63,840 nt of DNA from Bacteroidia bacterium (GCA_020049855.1 JAGVLJ010000006.1:1-63840), one strand, 5' to 3'; numbered from the stretch's first letter, positions 27,338-37,374 are shown. Notes: generated by a model not told the origin, from the letters alone. Numbers and translations are program-made.

Positions 27338-28249
27338 ATGAGTCAGCCCACACATTTAGAAAAGGGAAGCAGGATTGGCATAGTAGCTACTGCCCGCAAA
27401 ATAGCAATGGCAGAATTACAGCCGGCTGTAGATGTTCTCAACTCATGGGGGTTGGAAGTGGTGCTTGGAAAAAATTTGTTTGAATCAAGTAACCAGTTTT
27501 CAGGAACCGATGTACAACGAGCTGCTGATTTGCAGCAGATGCTGGATGATGTTACTATTAGTGCTGTAATTATTGCACGAGGTGGATATGGTACTGTTCG
27601 AATTATAGATAGAATTGATTTTACTTTGTTTCAACAGTACCCTAAATGGATAATTGGTTACAGCGATATTACGGTATTGCATTCTCATATTCATCAGCTC
27701 ACGGGCATTTCAACTTTACATGCCACCATGCCCATTAATTTTATGTCTCAAGTGAACAACGGAGAAGCACTCACAACGTTGCAACAAACTTTGTTTGGCA
27801 AAAGGTTAAGTCATGTATTCGATCCTCAACCACTTAATAAGACAGGAGAAGCAAATGGAGTTTTGATTGGCGGAAATCTTTCGGTGTTGTATAGTCTATT
27901 GGGGTCTGTTTCATTTCCTGATACAGATGGGAAAATTTTATTTTTGGAAGACCTTGACGAGTACCTGTATCATATTGACCGGATGATGACAGGACTCAAA
28001 CGTGCCGGTGTGATGAGCAACCTGGCAGCATTGGTTGTAGGCGGAATGAGCAATATGAAAGACAATACGATTTCGTTCGGGGAAACCCATGAAGATATTA
28101 TTTTGAATATTGTGAAAGAATATAATTATCCTGTGTGTTTCGGTTTTCCTGCTGGTCACATCATAAATAACCGTGCCTTGAAAATGGGCGCAAAATATCA
28201 TATAATTGTAGGCGAAAATTGTTTGTTAATTGAATCCAATGAAGATTAA
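27338..28249 (+). CDS. LD-carboxypeptidase (peptidase family S66)
   Basis: This 303-residue S66 serine peptidase resembles LdcA, the cytoplasmic muramoyltetrapeptide L,D-carboxypeptidase of peptidoglycan recycling. Family features are the N-terminal GSRIGIVATARKI strand, ARGGYG, the nucleophile motif IGYSDITVLH, GGNLSVLYSLLGS, ILFLEDLDEY and a C-terminal catalytic histidine in GHIINNRALKMG. The MccF branch of S66 is an alternative. The start is the ATG followed by SQPTHLEKG; an in-frame TTG three codons earlier is less likely. The 3' end overlaps the next gene. Confidence 0.9.
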   Translation: MSQPTHLEKGSRIGIVATARKIAMAELQPAVDVLNSWGLEVVLGKNLFESSNQFSGTDVQRAADLQQMLDDVTISAVIIARGGYGTVRIIDRIDFTLFQQYPKWIIGYSDITVLHSHIHQLTGISTLHATMPINFMSQVNNGEALTTLQQTLFGKRLSHVFDPQPLNKTGEANGVLIGGNLSVLYSLLGSVSFPDTDGKILFLEDLDEYLYHIDRMMTGLKRAGVMSNLAALVVGGMSNMKDNTISFGETHEDIILNIVKEYNYPVCFGFPAGHIINNRALKMGAKYHIIVGENCLLIESNED

Positions 28250-28712
28250 TAACTATGTGGCTCTTATTTTGGTTTTGTTTGCCGGAGTGGCTAATGGCCA
28301 GACGAAGAAAGAATATATTCTCCTTGAGGCCATAACAGCCGATTCATTGCGAAATGATACCGCGTGTGGTTGGTTTAGCCATCCACCATCTTATATTCCT
28401 AACGAAGTATTCATTGCAAAGTTGACTGAGTTGGCTGATAAACTTTTTGTGAAAATTTACTGCGGAAATTGGTGCGAGGATACGCAACGGGAATTACCAC
28501 GTTTTATAAAAGTGGCCGAAGCAACAGGTTTAAAGTATTCAATGTATTTTCTCGATAGAAATAAAAATAGTGTGAAAGGAGTGGAGAAAATGGACTCCAT
28601 ATTATTTATTCCCACCTTTATTTTGATGAAGGATGGTATAGAGGTAGGGCGTGTAGTGGAGAGTGCTCCTTACGGAATAGAAAAGCACTTAGCCGATTTA
28701 CTTACAAAATAA
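28239..28712 (+). CDS. Exported thioredoxin-like protein
   Basis: This 157-residue protein has a signal peptide (about residues 1-20, ending near ANGQ) and a thioredoxin fold with active site CGNWCEDTQ. The CxxC is followed by a cis-proline region (FIPTFILMKDG). It should act as a periplasmic thiol-disulfide or thiol-redox protein; the exact partner is unknown. The ATG at 28239 overlaps the end of the LD-carboxypeptidase gene by 11 bp. Its stop faces the infB stop only 5 bp away. Confidence 0.85.
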   Translation: MKINNYVALILVLFAGVANGQTKKEYILLEAITADSLRNDTACGWFSHPPSYIPNEVFIAKLTELADKLFVKIYCGNWCEDTQRELPRFIKVAEATGLKYSMYFLDRNKNSVKGVEKMDSILFIPTFILMKDGIEVGRVVESAPYGIEKHLADLLTK

Positions 28713-28717
28713 GTTAA

Positions 28718-31700
28718 TTACAACGATCGTTTTTCTTCCACCTCTTCGTACCCTTCCAGCACATCACCCTCTCGTATATCATTGTACCCGTCAATATTCA
28801 AACCGCACTCATAGCCTGTTGCCACCTCTTTCACATCGTCTTTGAAACGTTTTAGTGATGCAAGGTGACCGCTAAACATAACCACACCGTCACGTATCAA
28901 ACGTATTTTGGTGTTACGGTTTATTTTTCCTTCAGTTACATAACATCCGGCAATAGTCCCTACCTTACTTATTTTAAACACTTCGCGTATTTCAACGTTG
29001 CAGGTAATTTTCTCTACCATTTTAGGGGCAAGCATGCCCTCCATTGCTGCCTTTACTTCTTCTATGGCATCGTAAATAATAGAATATAAGCGCATGTCAA
29101 TGGATTCGTTTTCGGCCAACTTACGTGCCTGTGTTGACGGTCGGACGTTAAAACCTATAATAATGGCATCAGAAGCTGCAGCCAGTAATACATCACTCTC
29201 GCTAATTTGCCCAACCGAACGATGAATTACATTTACGTGAATTTCGTTGGTGCCTAATTTTAAGAGGGAGTCGCTTAATGCTTCCATAGAACCATCCACA
29301 TCTGCCTTTACAATCAAATTAAGTTCTTTAAAGTTTCCTATGGCTAAACGTCTTCCAATTTCGTCAAGGGTAATATGTTTGTGTGTACGTATACCTTGTT
29401 CTCGTTGCAACTGTGTTCGTTTATTGGAAACTTCTTTGGCCTCCTGTTCTGTTTTGGTGGCGATAAATTTATCACCTGCGGTGGGTGTTCCGTCAAATCC
29501 GAGTAATACAACCGGGGTGGACGGGCCGGCTTCTTTCATTTTTTTGCCGCGCTCATCAAACATGGCTTTTACTTTTCCAGAGTGTATTCCGGCTAAAATC
29601 GGGTCGCCAACTCTCAATGTTCCGGACTGCACCATCACGGTAGTTACAATACCGCGGCCTTTATCAAGGGTAGCTTCAATCACACTTCCTACAGCACGTT
29701 TATCAGGGTTTGCTTTCAGGTCAAGCATTTCTGCTTCTAGTAGTACTTTTTCAAGTAAAGCTTCTACATTTAATCCTTTCTTAGCCGAAATTTCCTGACA
29801 CTGGTATTTTCCTCCCCATTCTTCCACCAAAATATTCATTGCAGACAACTGCTCCCTGATTTTTTCGGGATTAGAAGTTTCGCGGTCTATTTTATTCAGT
29901 GCAAATACAATTGGAACGCCAGCAGCCTGTGCATGACTTATAGCCTCTTTGGTTTGTGGCATTACACTATCATCGGCAGCAATTACAATAATTACAATAT
30001 CGGTTATTTTAGCCCCTCTGGCTCGCATAGCAGTAAATGCTTCGTGACCGGGGGTGTCAAGGAAAGTAACTCGCTTCCCATTGGTAAGCGTAACCTCATA
30101 TGCTCCTATATGCTGCGTAATTCCTCCTGCCTCACCCGCTATAACATTGGTTTTACGGATATAATCAAGAAGGGATGTTTTGCCATGGTCAACGTGCCCC
30201 ATTACGGTAACAATGGGAGGACGTGGTTTTAAATCGGCTGGAGTGTCTTCGTCCTCTTCTACGGTTTCTACACTTTCAGCAGTTACAAAATCTACTTCGT
30301 ACCCAAAATGGTCGGCTACAATGGTAATGGTTTCAGCATCCAATCGTTGGTTAATGGAAACCATCATACCCAAACTCATGCAGGCAGAAATAATATCACT
30401 GATGGAAACATCCATCATTTTTGCCAGTTCATTGGCAGAAACAAACTCGGTTACTTTAATTTTTTTGTGCTCGGTTTCATTTTCCTGCTCCATTTCCTCG
30501 GCACGTGCATCCCGTTTTTGCTTTCGTATTTTTGACCGTATGGCTCCTATATTAGGTTGTTTACTTCCTGGATTTAAACGGGCAAGGGTTTCTTTAAGTT
30601 TGTCCTGAATTTCCTTTTCGGTAATTTCTTCTTTTGGTTGTTCAGGTCCTGAAGGACGTCCGGAACCTTTGCGAAAGTCGCGACCACCACCCGGACGGTT
30701 TTGATTTCCACCGCCTGGTCTGAAATTTTGATTCCCTCCACTCGGTCTATTGTTGCGGTTATCTGGAGGTCGGTTAGTTGTTCCTGATGCCGTAGTATTG
30801 TTATTCCCCCCTTTATCGTCTTTCTTAAAGTTTGAGTCTGTTCCGCCTACAAACGTAATCTGTTTACGCTTGCGTTTTTTCTTCATCCCGTCCACATTAT
30901 CACTTGAGGCAACTGGTTTTTTCTTTGGTTGCTCTAGCGGTAATTCTATTTTGCCCATTACTTTTAAACCTTGAAGTTTATCGGCTTTGGCCACAATCAA
31001 GTTTGATTCTTCTTCGGGAACTTCTGTTAGGGGTTGTATTACTGCAACAGGTTCTGCCTCCAGTGTTATTTTTTCTTTTTCAACTTCAACGGGTGGTTTT
31101 ATTTCGGCAACCGGTTCCAAAATTTCTGCTGGTTTTAACTCCTCAATTGGAACTATTGGTTGAACTGCTTCATGGGCTTCTTCTTTTTTTAATTTCTTAG
31201 TTTTGGCCTTTGAAACTTCTTCTTCTTTTACAGAGGATGTTTCCGGAGTTCTTTCTTTAGAGAGTTTTTTAGATCCTTTTCCTTTTTTGCCTGTTTCTTC
31301 CAAATTTATTTTTCCAACAACCTTCACCTCAATTTTGGCTGTTTCATCTTCCGGTTCTTTGGATTCAACCAACTTTATTATTTCCGGTTTGGCAATCGGT
31401 TCAGTAGGTATAATTACTTCCGAGTCTTCTTTCTTTTTGCTTTTTGGCGTAAGTCTTTCTGTTGGAATAGAGTGCTTATTTACCAGTGCCCCGGCATTTT
31501 TAATTAAAATTTCTTCCTCCTCCTCTTCCGGAGTAGCTTCTTTAATCACTGGGGCAACAGGTTTGCTGCTTACTTCTTCGCGTGGTTTATTGCGAAAAGA
31601 AGTTACCAGTTGTTTCGATTCCTGTTTTGCTTTTTTGTCCGACTGGAAATCATTCAGGAGGATTTTATACATTTCCTCATTGATTTTGGCTGTAGGTTTA

Positions 31701-31804
31701 TTATCAATTGCAAAGCCCTTTTTGCCAAGGTGCTCTACAATCGTAGCAATGCCCACATTCAATTCGGAAGCAACTTTTTGTAACCTATACGTTGTTTCTG
31801 CCAT
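28718..31804 (-). CDS. infB: Translation initiation factor IF-2
   Basis: IF-2 of 1028 residues carries initiator tRNA to the ribosome. It has an N-terminal IF2_N domain ([13 protein letters not shown]), a long low-complexity charged region (about 90-440, K/E/P-rich, then a G/R/N-rich stretch) and the GTPase core with G1 [12 protein letters not shown]3 DTPGHEAF and G4 NKID. The beta-barrel and C-terminal fMet-tRNA-binding domains follow. The G/N/R-rich stretch and large size are usual for this phylum. It is the third gene of the rimP-nusA-infB operon. Confidence 0.98.
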   Translation of the reverse strand: MAETTYRLQKVASELNVGIATIVEHLGKKGFAIDNKPTAKINEEMYKILLNDFQSDKKAKQESKQLVTSFRNKPREEVSSKPVAPVIKEATPEEEEEEILIKNAGALVNKHSIPTERLTPKSKKKEDSEVIIPTEPIAKPEIIKLVESKEPEDETAKIEVKVVGKINLEETGKKGKGSKKLSKERTPETSSVKEEEVSKAKTKKLKKEEAHEAVQPIVPIEELKPAEILEPVAEIKPPVEVEKEKITLEAEPVAVIQPLTEVPEEESNLIVAKADKLQGLKVMGKIELPLEQPKKKPVASSDNVDGMKKKRKRKQITFVGGTDSNFKKDDKGGNNNTTASGTTNRPPDNRNNRPSGGNQNFRPGGGNQNRPGGGRDFRKGSGRPSGPEQPKEEITEKEIQDKLKETLARLNPGSKQPNIGAIRSKIRKQKRDARAEEMEQENETEHKKIKVTEFVSANELAKMMDVSISDIISACMSLGMMVSINQRLDAETITIVADHFGYEVDFVTAESVETVEEDEDTPADLKPRPPIVTVMGHVDHGKTSLLDYIRKTNVIAGEAGGITQHIGAYEVTLTNGKRVTFLDTPGHEAFTAMRARGAKITDIVIIVIAADDSVMPQTKEAISHAQAAGVPIVFALNKIDRETSNPEKIREQLSAMNILVEEWGGKYQCQEISAKKGLNVEALLEKVLLEAEMLDLKANPDKRAVGSVIEATLDKGRGIVTTVMVQSGTLRVGDPILAGIHSGKVKAMFDERGKKMKEAGPSTPVVLLGFDGTPTAGDKFIATKTEQEAKEVSNKRTQLQREQGIRTHKHITLDEIGRRLAIGNFKELNLIVKADVDGSMEALSDSLLKLGTNEIHVNVIHRSVGQISESDVLLAAASDAIIIGFNVRPSTQARKLAENESIDMRLYSIIYDAIEEVKAAMEGMLAPKMVEKITCNVEIREVFKISKVGTIAGCYVTEGKINRNTKIRLIRDGVVMFSGHLASLKRFKDDVKEVATGYECGLNIDGYNDIREGDVLEGYEEVEEKRSL

Positions 31805-31862
31805 TCAATATCCTTTAACGTTATTTAAAATTCAATTACGGGTTGGGTTATAGTAAAAAGGC

Positions 31863-33098
31863 TTATTCAAACTCTGTTTTCAGCACATTCATTACTTCTT
31901 TTACTGTTTCTTCTTCGAGGTCTGTCCTTCGAACAATATCGTCAATAGTAAGGTTCAATACACTTTTTGCCGTATCACATCCTATGGCTTTTAACTCGTC
32001 AATAATCCAGCTATCAATTTCGTCTGAAAATTCATCAAGGTCAATATCGGTATTGTCGTCATCAGCTTCGCGATAAACGTCAATTTCGTATCCTACTAAT
32101 TTACCGGCAAGTTTAATATTATGGCCACCCTTACCTATCGCTAATGAAACCTGATCGGGCTTAAGGAATACGGCCACACGTTTACTTTCTTCTTCAATTT
32201 TTACTGAGGAGATTTTGGCCGGACTCAACGAGCGCTGTATAAGCAGCGCCATATTGCTGGTGTAATTAATTACATCAATATTTTCATTTCGTAACTCACG
32301 AACGATTCCATGAATACGTGAACCTTTCATACCTACACAAGCTCCAACCGGATCAATCCGGTCATCATAACTTTCTACTGCAACTTTGGCTCTTTCTCCC
32401 GGCTCGCGCACAATTTTCTTAACGGTGATAAGGCCATCCAGTATTTCAGGAACCTCTTGTTCAAATAACCGCTCAAGTAAGGCGGGTGAGGTGCGCGAAA
32501 GGATAATTTTAGGGGTAGCATTTTGGGTTTCTACCTTATGTACTATGGCACGAATAGAATCGCCTTTTTTATAATGGTCAGCCGGAATCATTTCCGTTTT
32601 TGGAAGTATTAGCTCATTTCCTTCATCATCCAAGATCATTAATTCTTTTTTCCAAATCTGATATACTTCTCCGGTAACAATTTCGCCAACACGATCTTTG
32701 TATTTACGGTATAATTCGTCTTTCTCCAATTCAAGCACACGAGACATAAGTGTTTGGCGAGCGGTAAGAATGGCCCTGCGGCCAAATACTTCCAAAGCTA
32801 CTGTTTCAATGGCATCTTCTCCAACTTCAAAATCTGGCTCTATCAGTTTGGCTTCCGTAATACTGATTTCTGTTTTTGGGTCTAACACTTCACCGTCTTC
32901 AACAATTTTACGGTTGCGGTACATTTCAAGGTCTCCGCTGGTGTCGTTAATAATGATGTCGAAGTTTTCATCTGTTCCGTATTTCTTACGCAGCATGGTT
33001 CTGAATACATCTTCCAGCACACGAATCATTGTGGCCCGATCAATGTTTTTGAACTCTTTGAACTCCGAAAATGAATCAATTAATCCTACGCTTTGCAT
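31863..33098 (-). CDS. nusA: Transcription elongation/termination factor NusA
   Basis: NusA of 411 residues has the N-terminal RNA-polymerase-binding domain, an S1 domain (GEIVTGEVYQIWKKE) and two KH domains (CVGMKGSRIHGIVREL and AIGKGGHNIKLAG). A short acidic C-terminal tail replaces the long repeat region of enterobacteria. It modulates pausing and intrinsic termination. That is notable because a strong terminator hairpin lies in the leader of this very operon, giving a plausible autoregulatory loop. Confidence 0.97.
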   Translation of the reverse strand: MQSVGLIDSFSEFKEFKNIDRATMIRVLEDVFRTMLRKKYGTDENFDIIINDTSGDLEMYRNRKIVEDGEVLDPKTEISITEAKLIEPDFEVGEDAIETVALEVFGRRAILTARQTLMSRVLELEKDELYRKYKDRVGEIVTGEVYQIWKKELMILDDEGNELILPKTEMIPADHYKKGDSIRAIVHKVETQNATPKIILSRTSPALLERLFEQEVPEILDGLITVKKIVREPGERAKVAVESYDDRIDPVGACVGMKGSRIHGIVRELRNENIDVINYTSNMALLIQRSLSPAKISSVKIEEESKRVAVFLKPDQVSLAIGKGGHNIKLAGKLVGYEIDVYREADDDNTDIDLDEFSDEIDSWIIDELKAIGCDTAKSVLNLTIDDIVRRTDLEEETVKEVMNVLKTEFE

Positions 33099-33110
33099 GG
33101 TACTATTGAG

Positions 33111-33578
33111 TTATTTAAACTTTAAAATCACTGTTGCCTCTTTTATATCGGGGAAAGAAATTACCTTTTCTTTTCCTAAATTTTTATTTCCTGCCCCCTT
33201 CTGGTTTTGAACCAGCGTGAGCTTATTGTCTTCAAATGCCTTTAACTTGCCCGCTATTACGGTTCCATCAGTAAGAGTTACCTGTAGATCCCGACCCACA
33301 TGCTGCCTGTATTGGCGGGCAAGTTTCAACGGACTATCAGCTCCGGGGGATGAAACATCGAATGAGTATGGATGTTCTTCACCATAGGATTCTTCCAGCT
33401 TAACATTTAATAAACGACTCATTTCCACGCATTGGCCAATTGGAACACCATGATCTCCATCAATGAGCACGGAGAACTGAAGCTTTTTTTCATTAAAGCG
33501 AACCTCAAGTAGAAAAAAGGTGCTTTCAGCCATTGCCTCGTTCAACCAATTAGTTACCTGTTCTTTAATGTTCATCAT
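33111..33578 (-). CDS. rimP: Ribosome maturation factor RimP
   Basis: RimP of 155 residues takes part in 30S subunit assembly. Family motifs are VLIDGDHGVPIGQCVEMSRLLN and YSFDVSSPGADSPL. It heads the conserved rimP-nusA-infB operon, with 12 bp to nusA. Two adjacent ATG codons could serve as start (33578 or 33575). The start lies only a few bases after the T8 tract of a terminator hairpin. Confidence 0.95.
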   Translation of the reverse strand: MMNIKEQVTNWLNEAMAESTFFLLEVRFNEKKLQFSVLIDGDHGVPIGQCVEMSRLLNVKLEESYGEEHPYSFDVSSPGADSPLKLARQYRQHVGRDLQVTLTDGTVIAGKLKAFEDNKLTLVQNQKGAGNKNLGKEKVISFPDIKEATVILKFK

Positions 33579-33582
33579 ACGG

Positions 33583-33610
33583 AAAAAAAAGAGGGGACCG
33601 CTGTCCCCTC
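33583..33610 (-). terminator. Leader terminator/attenuator of rimP-nusA-infB
   Basis: On the minus strand an 8-bp perfect GC-rich hairpin (GAGGGGAC, loop AGCG, GTCCCCTC) is followed at once by eight T residues, the textbook intrinsic terminator. Its T-run ends 4 nt before the rimP start, and the promoter lies upstream of it (33630-33659). Every rimP-nusA-infB transcript from that promoter must pass it. The layout suggests transcription attenuation, possibly by NusA itself. Confidence 0.75.
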
Positions 33611-33629
33611 ATCGTTTTAAAATCTGGTA

Positions 33630-33659
33630 CAAAGATAAGAAAAACAGGCAAAGGGGCAA
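33630..33659 (-). promoter_or_regulatory. Promoter of rimP-nusA-infB
   Basis: The minus strand has TTG (33659-33657), a 19-bp spacer, and TATCTTTG (33637-33630), a perfect match to the Bacteroidota TTG-N19-TAnnTTTG promoter. Transcription would start near 33625, about 15 nt before the leader terminator hairpin. Confidence 0.75.
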
Positions 33660-33744
33660 GAATTTTATATTTTTTAGTAAGGTAGGTTAAGAGAATTAAA
33701 TGGACTTATCAATTAAAAAATCTCATAATCAACGAGAAATAATT

Positions 33745-34005
33745 TTAAACTTTAATTTTAAACGGATGAATTGAGATATGGATGATGGAAATTTCCAGTT
33801 GGGACTGGATTATATCGCATCTAATAATATTGTTTGAAAATAATTTCCAATATTCAATTTGATAGGTAAGGTAAAAATTACCATTCGTATTTTTTACAAT
33901 TTTTTTACAATTGAAACCATTTTTAAGCAGTTTCAGTTTAGGTATAAATCCGTTTGGTGGTAAAGTGGGTGATTGAGCAGGCGGGTTTATAGATTGCTTT
34001 GCCAT
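33745..34005 (-). CDS. Small hypothetical protein, doubtful
   Basis: An 86-codon frame with ATG start and a proline-rich N-terminus (AQSPTLPPNG), followed by lysine-, asparagine- and isoleucine-rich sequence. I recognise no domain. AT-rich composition and lack of neighbours in the same operon make it uncertain. Confidence 0.25.
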   Translation of the reverse strand: MAKQSINPPAQSPTLPPNGFIPKLKLLKNGFNCKKIVKNTNGNFYLTYQIEYWKLFSNNIIRCDIIQSQLEISIIHISIHPFKIKV

Positions 34006-34103
34006 ATAGTTTAGAATTCTATAAATATCTGAATAAGTAAATTTTATGTAAAAAGGGTGGCGATGAATATAACAGTTACGCTCATTTTAGGGGGTAATTT
34101 TTG

Positions 34104-34159
34104 TGACTTTTATCACTTTTAAAGTTGAGAACTATCAGATAAAAACTTGATTACCGTCA
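34104..34159. promoter_or_regulatory. Three-site Crp/Fnr-like operator array of the NrfD module
   Basis: TGA-N6-TCA dyads start at 34104 (TGACTTTTATCA), 34126 (TGAGAACTATCA) and 34148 (TGATTACCGTCA), again with an exact 22-bp period. The centre of the last is 30.5 bp upstream of a perfect TAACTTTG -7 box. All three dyads have intact half-sites. Confidence 0.78.
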
Positions 34160-34183
34160 TTGACCTACCTTATGCAACCCAAC

Positions 34184-34191
34184 TAACTTTG
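34184..34191 (+). promoter_or_regulatory. Predicted -7 box of the NrfD-module promoter
   Basis: TAACTTTG fits TAnnTTTG exactly. Its placement puts the proximal dyad near -41.5, the position used by Fnr-type activators. The first confident gene of the module begins at 34679, so the leader would be nearly 490 nt. A second promoter closer to 34640 cannot be excluded. Confidence 0.6.
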
Positions 34192-34678
34192 ACCTCGTAA
34201 AAAATTGGTTAACCAATAAAAGTACATGAATATTTTTTTAAATAAACTCAACAGATTCATTAAAATAATTGCTTTTGAATGGAATTACTTGTTTTTTCAC
34301 AAAAAAATCAAAAAAGTTTACTCTAAAGTTTGAAGGAGGTAACGTGACTCATGACAAGGCACTTTCAGTAAATACCGCAAATAAATACAATAATGTGTTT
34401 GGAAGGCTATATATTTACTTGGCACTTAACAGAATTACGTTATGTGGCAATCGAAATAGTACGACTTTTTTAACCCCTATTTTGTCGGTTATTTTGCTGA
34501 TTCTGGCTTTGCGGCTCAATTCTGGTTCTGCTCAAATGGATACTTTATGAATTTTAAATTGAAAAATAGTTTATTTATTAATAAATCATCTCATTCCTTT
34601 ATACTGGTTCGTTTTTTTTATGTACGCCCTTTTTTTATCTAAGTTTATACTACCCGTATTGTTAAAATTTATTTAATC
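34192..34678 (+). other. Long leader before the NrfD module
   Basis: About 490 bp between the predicted transcription start and the first lipoprotein gene. It holds a perfect 14-bp palindrome ATTGGTTAACCAAT (34204-34217). A 93-codon open frame (34269-34550) has a hydrophobic C-terminus, but I do not consider it a supported gene. No known riboswitch was recognised. Confidence 0.45.
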
Positions 34679-36055
34679 ATGAAAAATAAAATAAAAAATT
34701 CAATCCCCTATTTCAGTGTGTTATTTCTTTTTGTGTTGGCCCTTGCCTGTAAAAAAGATTATAATTACGAACCGCCTAAACCACCACAAGCAGGTCAAAC
34801 CAACACCCTTGAGGCATCGCCCACACTTATAGCTCCTAAGGACGTGAATCATTCGTACTGGAACACGGCAAACTATTATAAAGTAGTAGCCGAAAACATG
34901 AGTACAGGAACGCTTTATACTGACGGTTGGCTTAATATGACCGGAACTTTTGATGGATTAAGTGATTTTAATGAAGGAAATAATCCTAACCTCGTACTAA
35001 AGGCCGCATACGATCAGGAGAATTTATACATTCTTGCCGAATGGCGTGATACAACTGTAAATCTTTCACAGGGCAGTTGGTTATTTTTTGGCCCCAGCGA
35101 TCCTAAAAAAGGAGATAACGCTGATAACTGGACCTCACAGCGCAATGCGGATCACATAGCTTTTGCGTTTGATGTTGATGGCAATGCCAGCGGTGCTGCG
35201 GGCACATTTGCATCGGTTGGATGTCAGGCATCCTGTCACGGCACAGGGCCTTCAGCTAATATGCAACCGCTAGCAGGCAAGGTTGATATCTGGGATTGGA
35301 ATATGGCCACTTCAGTGCCTATGAATTACGTACATGATAAAATCTCAACCGCCTCAGGTTTCAGTGATGATGCCGGAACTCCGGTTGCCGTACGCAATGC
35401 AAAAATTTTAAGCGACCCTTCACGTTCAGGCCCGGCTTACGAGTCCGATTCCAGCAACCAATATTATACAAATCCATTTGGGCAAAAAGTATTACTCAAT
35501 AAAGCATTCTATATACTAAACAAAACCGATATGGTGGGCAATGCAGCTGATGGAAGAGCCATTTTTGAGGATCCAGATAAGTGCTTTTCATGCCATGGAG
35601 CCGGTGGTACTGGAGGAAGCGATGATTTGCCCGTCAACGGAATAGCACAAAACAAAAAATCAAGACTGGCATTAATGACACGAATGGACAATGTACCAGA
35701 CATGACCCCATATTGGTCTCCATTATCTGCTTCGCAAAAAGACGATGTAATCGCTTACCTGCGCGGACTAAGCGGTGTTCCCGGGTATTACCTACAAGTG
35801 CCTTCCGGCAGTTGCAGTGATATTACCACTATGTCGAATATTACACCTATTAATATTGACAATGCTATGGATGAGGACAAAAATCGGCACGGAACCTATA
35901 AAGTACTTATTATCCGGAAGCTTAAAACTAATAATGCAGATGACGTGCAGTTTGACCTTACCAAATCAAGGGAATACAAATTTGGGGTGGCCTTAATGGA
36001 TAATGATGGTAAAAATCATATAGGATCTAAAGTAATTACGTTAACTTTTAAATAA
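34679..36055 (+). CDS. Multihaem lipoprotein with ethylbenzene-dehydrogenase-type haem domain
   Basis: This 458-residue exported lipoprotein has a lipobox LALAC (C24) after a hydrophobic signal. The N-terminal two thirds resemble the haem-b-binding EB_dh/gamma-subunit fold of type II DMSO-reductase-family enzymes (NLVLKAAYDQENLYILAEWRDTT, then DHIAFAFDVDG). It also carries an unusual CxxxCH (C182-C186-H187) and a normal CxxCH (C302-C305-H306) haem-c motif. It opens a module with an NrfD-type subunit but no molybdenum alpha subunit. A periplasmic or surface electron carrier is likely. The haem content is predicted, not known. Confidence 0.78.
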   Translation: MKNKIKNSIPYFSVLFLFVLALACKKDYNYEPPKPPQAGQTNTLEASPTLIAPKDVNHSYWNTANYYKVVAENMSTGTLYTDGWLNMTGTFDGLSDFNEGNNPNLVLKAAYDQENLYILAEWRDTTVNLSQGSWLFFGPSDPKKGDNADNWTSQRNADHIAFAFDVDGNASGAAGTFASVGCQASCHGTGPSANMQPLAGKVDIWDWNMATSVPMNYVHDKISTASGFSDDAGTPVAVRNAKILSDPSRSGPAYESDSSNQYYTNPFGQKVLLNKAFYILNKTDMVGNAADGRAIFEDPDKCFSCHGAGGTGGSDDLPVNGIAQNKKSRLALMTRMDNVPDMTPYWSPLSASQKDDVIAYLRGLSGVPGYYLQVPSGSCSDITTMSNITPINIDNAMDEDKNRHGTYKVLIIRKLKTNNADDVQFDLTKSREYKFGVALMDNDGKNHIGSKVITLTFK

Positions 36056-36063
36056 AAATTATT

Positions 36064-36441
36064 ATGAAGAAAATATTTATATCTTCTTTTTTACTTACGC
36101 TGACTTTTGTTACGGCTTGTAAAAGAGATTTTTTTGAAGCTCCTCCACCCCTTGATTTAGCCACACCGGTTAGCTTTAGCTTAGATATTATGCCAATTTT
36201 TAAGGCTAATTGTTACGGCTCCGGTTGCCACAACACCGGAACCGTACCCGATCTTTCGGAAGGTAATGCATATGACCAACTCACACAACTTGGTTATGTT
36301 GATACCACCAATGCAGAAGGATCAAAAATTTACATTAGAATTACGGATGCAAACAAACCTATGCCTCCAGGTGGAACTATGCCCGGAGAGGAAACCAATA
36401 AAATTTTAGCGTGGATTAAACAGGGAGCAAAGAACGACTAA
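36064..36441 (+). CDS. Small cytochrome c-like lipoprotein with CX4CH motif
   Basis: This 125-residue lipoprotein has lipobox FVTAC (C19). The only haem motif is C50-x4-C55-H56 (CYGSGCH), one residue wider than CxxxCH and two wider than the standard. A methionine in KPMPPGG (M100) could be the distal ligand. It lies 8 bp after the previous cytochrome gene. Spaced haem motifs of this type occur in Bacteroidota cytochromes, so attachment is plausible. Confidence 0.75.
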   Translation: MKKIFISSFLLTLTFVTACKRDFFEAPPPLDLATPVSFSLDIMPIFKANCYGSGCHNTGTVPDLSEGNAYDQLTQLGYVDTTNAEGSKIYIRITDANKPMPPGGTMPGEETNKILAWIKQGAKND

Positions 36442-36459
36442 TTTGAAACAGCACCAAGT

Positions 36460-37374
36460 ATGAAAAAAATAAATAATAACTCAGTAAACGTAATCAGAAT
36501 TGTATTTTACACTCTTCTGGTTTGCCTTTGGACTCCATTGGCCAATGCACAGGATAACAACCCCTCACCCACGGTTGATCCTGTTAAGAATACCTTTGAA
36601 AACAGTATTTCCATCAACAACCAAACTATTGAAACCAACAATAAACATGAATTAGGGTTTCTCATTCAGCACAGGTTTGGTGTTATAAAGGACGGGACTG
36701 ACCTTTACGGTATTTATGCACCGGCCAATATTCGCATGGGTTTAAATTATGGGATCACTAAAAAACTTACTATCGGAGTAGGAGTTACTAAATCCAGAAT
36801 GCAGTATGATTTGGAATGGAAGTATAAGATTCTTAGCCAACGTAAAGGAAGTGGTTCACCGGTTTCGCTTGTTTATTACGGAGATATTGCCCGCAGCGGA
36901 GCACCCGATTCCAAATTCCGCAATCAGGACGGAAAGATAATAGGAAGCAATCGTCTCACTTTTTATCATGAATTGATGGTGGCTCGAAAATTTACTGACA
37001 AATTCTCGGCTCAGTTAGGAATTAATTATTCACACCAAAATATTGTTGACAGCATTACCCTTACTCACGATCGCATTGGGGTATCACTAATTGCCCGGTA
37101 TAAATTCAGTCCTCAGTCATCGGTACTGTTAGGGTTCAATAAAAATATCATATCGTTTGATAACAATTTGAAACCATTGAATAATCCAAAAGATCCGCTG
37201 AAATCTGATTTTTCTGTGGGATATGAGGTATCCACGGGAAGTCACCAATTTCAAATTTTCCTTGGTTCGGCCGATGGAATACTGAACCAAGATGTTCGTT
37301 TTTTTAATACCAACAATTTCTTCAAAAAAGAAATACTGATTGGATTTAATATAACCCGTCAGTGGGGCCTTTAA
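36460..37374 (+). CDS. Outer-membrane beta-barrel protein, DUF5777-like
   Basis: This 304-residue exported protein has a signal peptide ending near ANAQ, then many alternating beta strands typical of an outer-membrane barrel, ending in an aromatic-containing strand (FNITRQWGL). It resembles the DUF5777 family, often found near cytochromes in Bacteroidota. Between two haem lipoproteins and the inner-membrane components, it could be the barrel of a porin-cytochrome conduit or a plain porin. The function is inferred. Confidence 0.7.
   Translation: MKKINNNSVNVIRIVFYTLLVCLWTPLANAQDNNPSPTVDPVKNTFENSISINNQTIETNNKHELGFLIQHRFGVIKDGTDLYGIYAPANIRMGLNYGITKKLTIGVGVTKSRMQYDLEWKYKILSQRKGSGSPVSLVYYGDIARSGAPDSKFRNQDGKIIGSNRLTFYHELMVARKFTDKFSAQLGINYSHQNIVDSITLTHDRIGVSLIARYKFSPQSSVLLGFNKNIISFDNNLKPLNNPKDPLKSDFSVGYEVSTGSHQFQIFLGSADGILNQDVRFFNTNNFFKKEILIGFNITRQWGL

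Noticed and set aside
31203-31853. 216-codon open frame antisense to infB
   Set aside because: It mirrors the K/E-rich repeat region of IF-2 and has a serine- and phenylalanine-rich sequence typical of antisense shadows.
34269-34550. 93-codon frame in the leader of the NrfD module
   Set aside because: No family likeness, no clear signal or domain, atypical composition; treated as part of a long leader.
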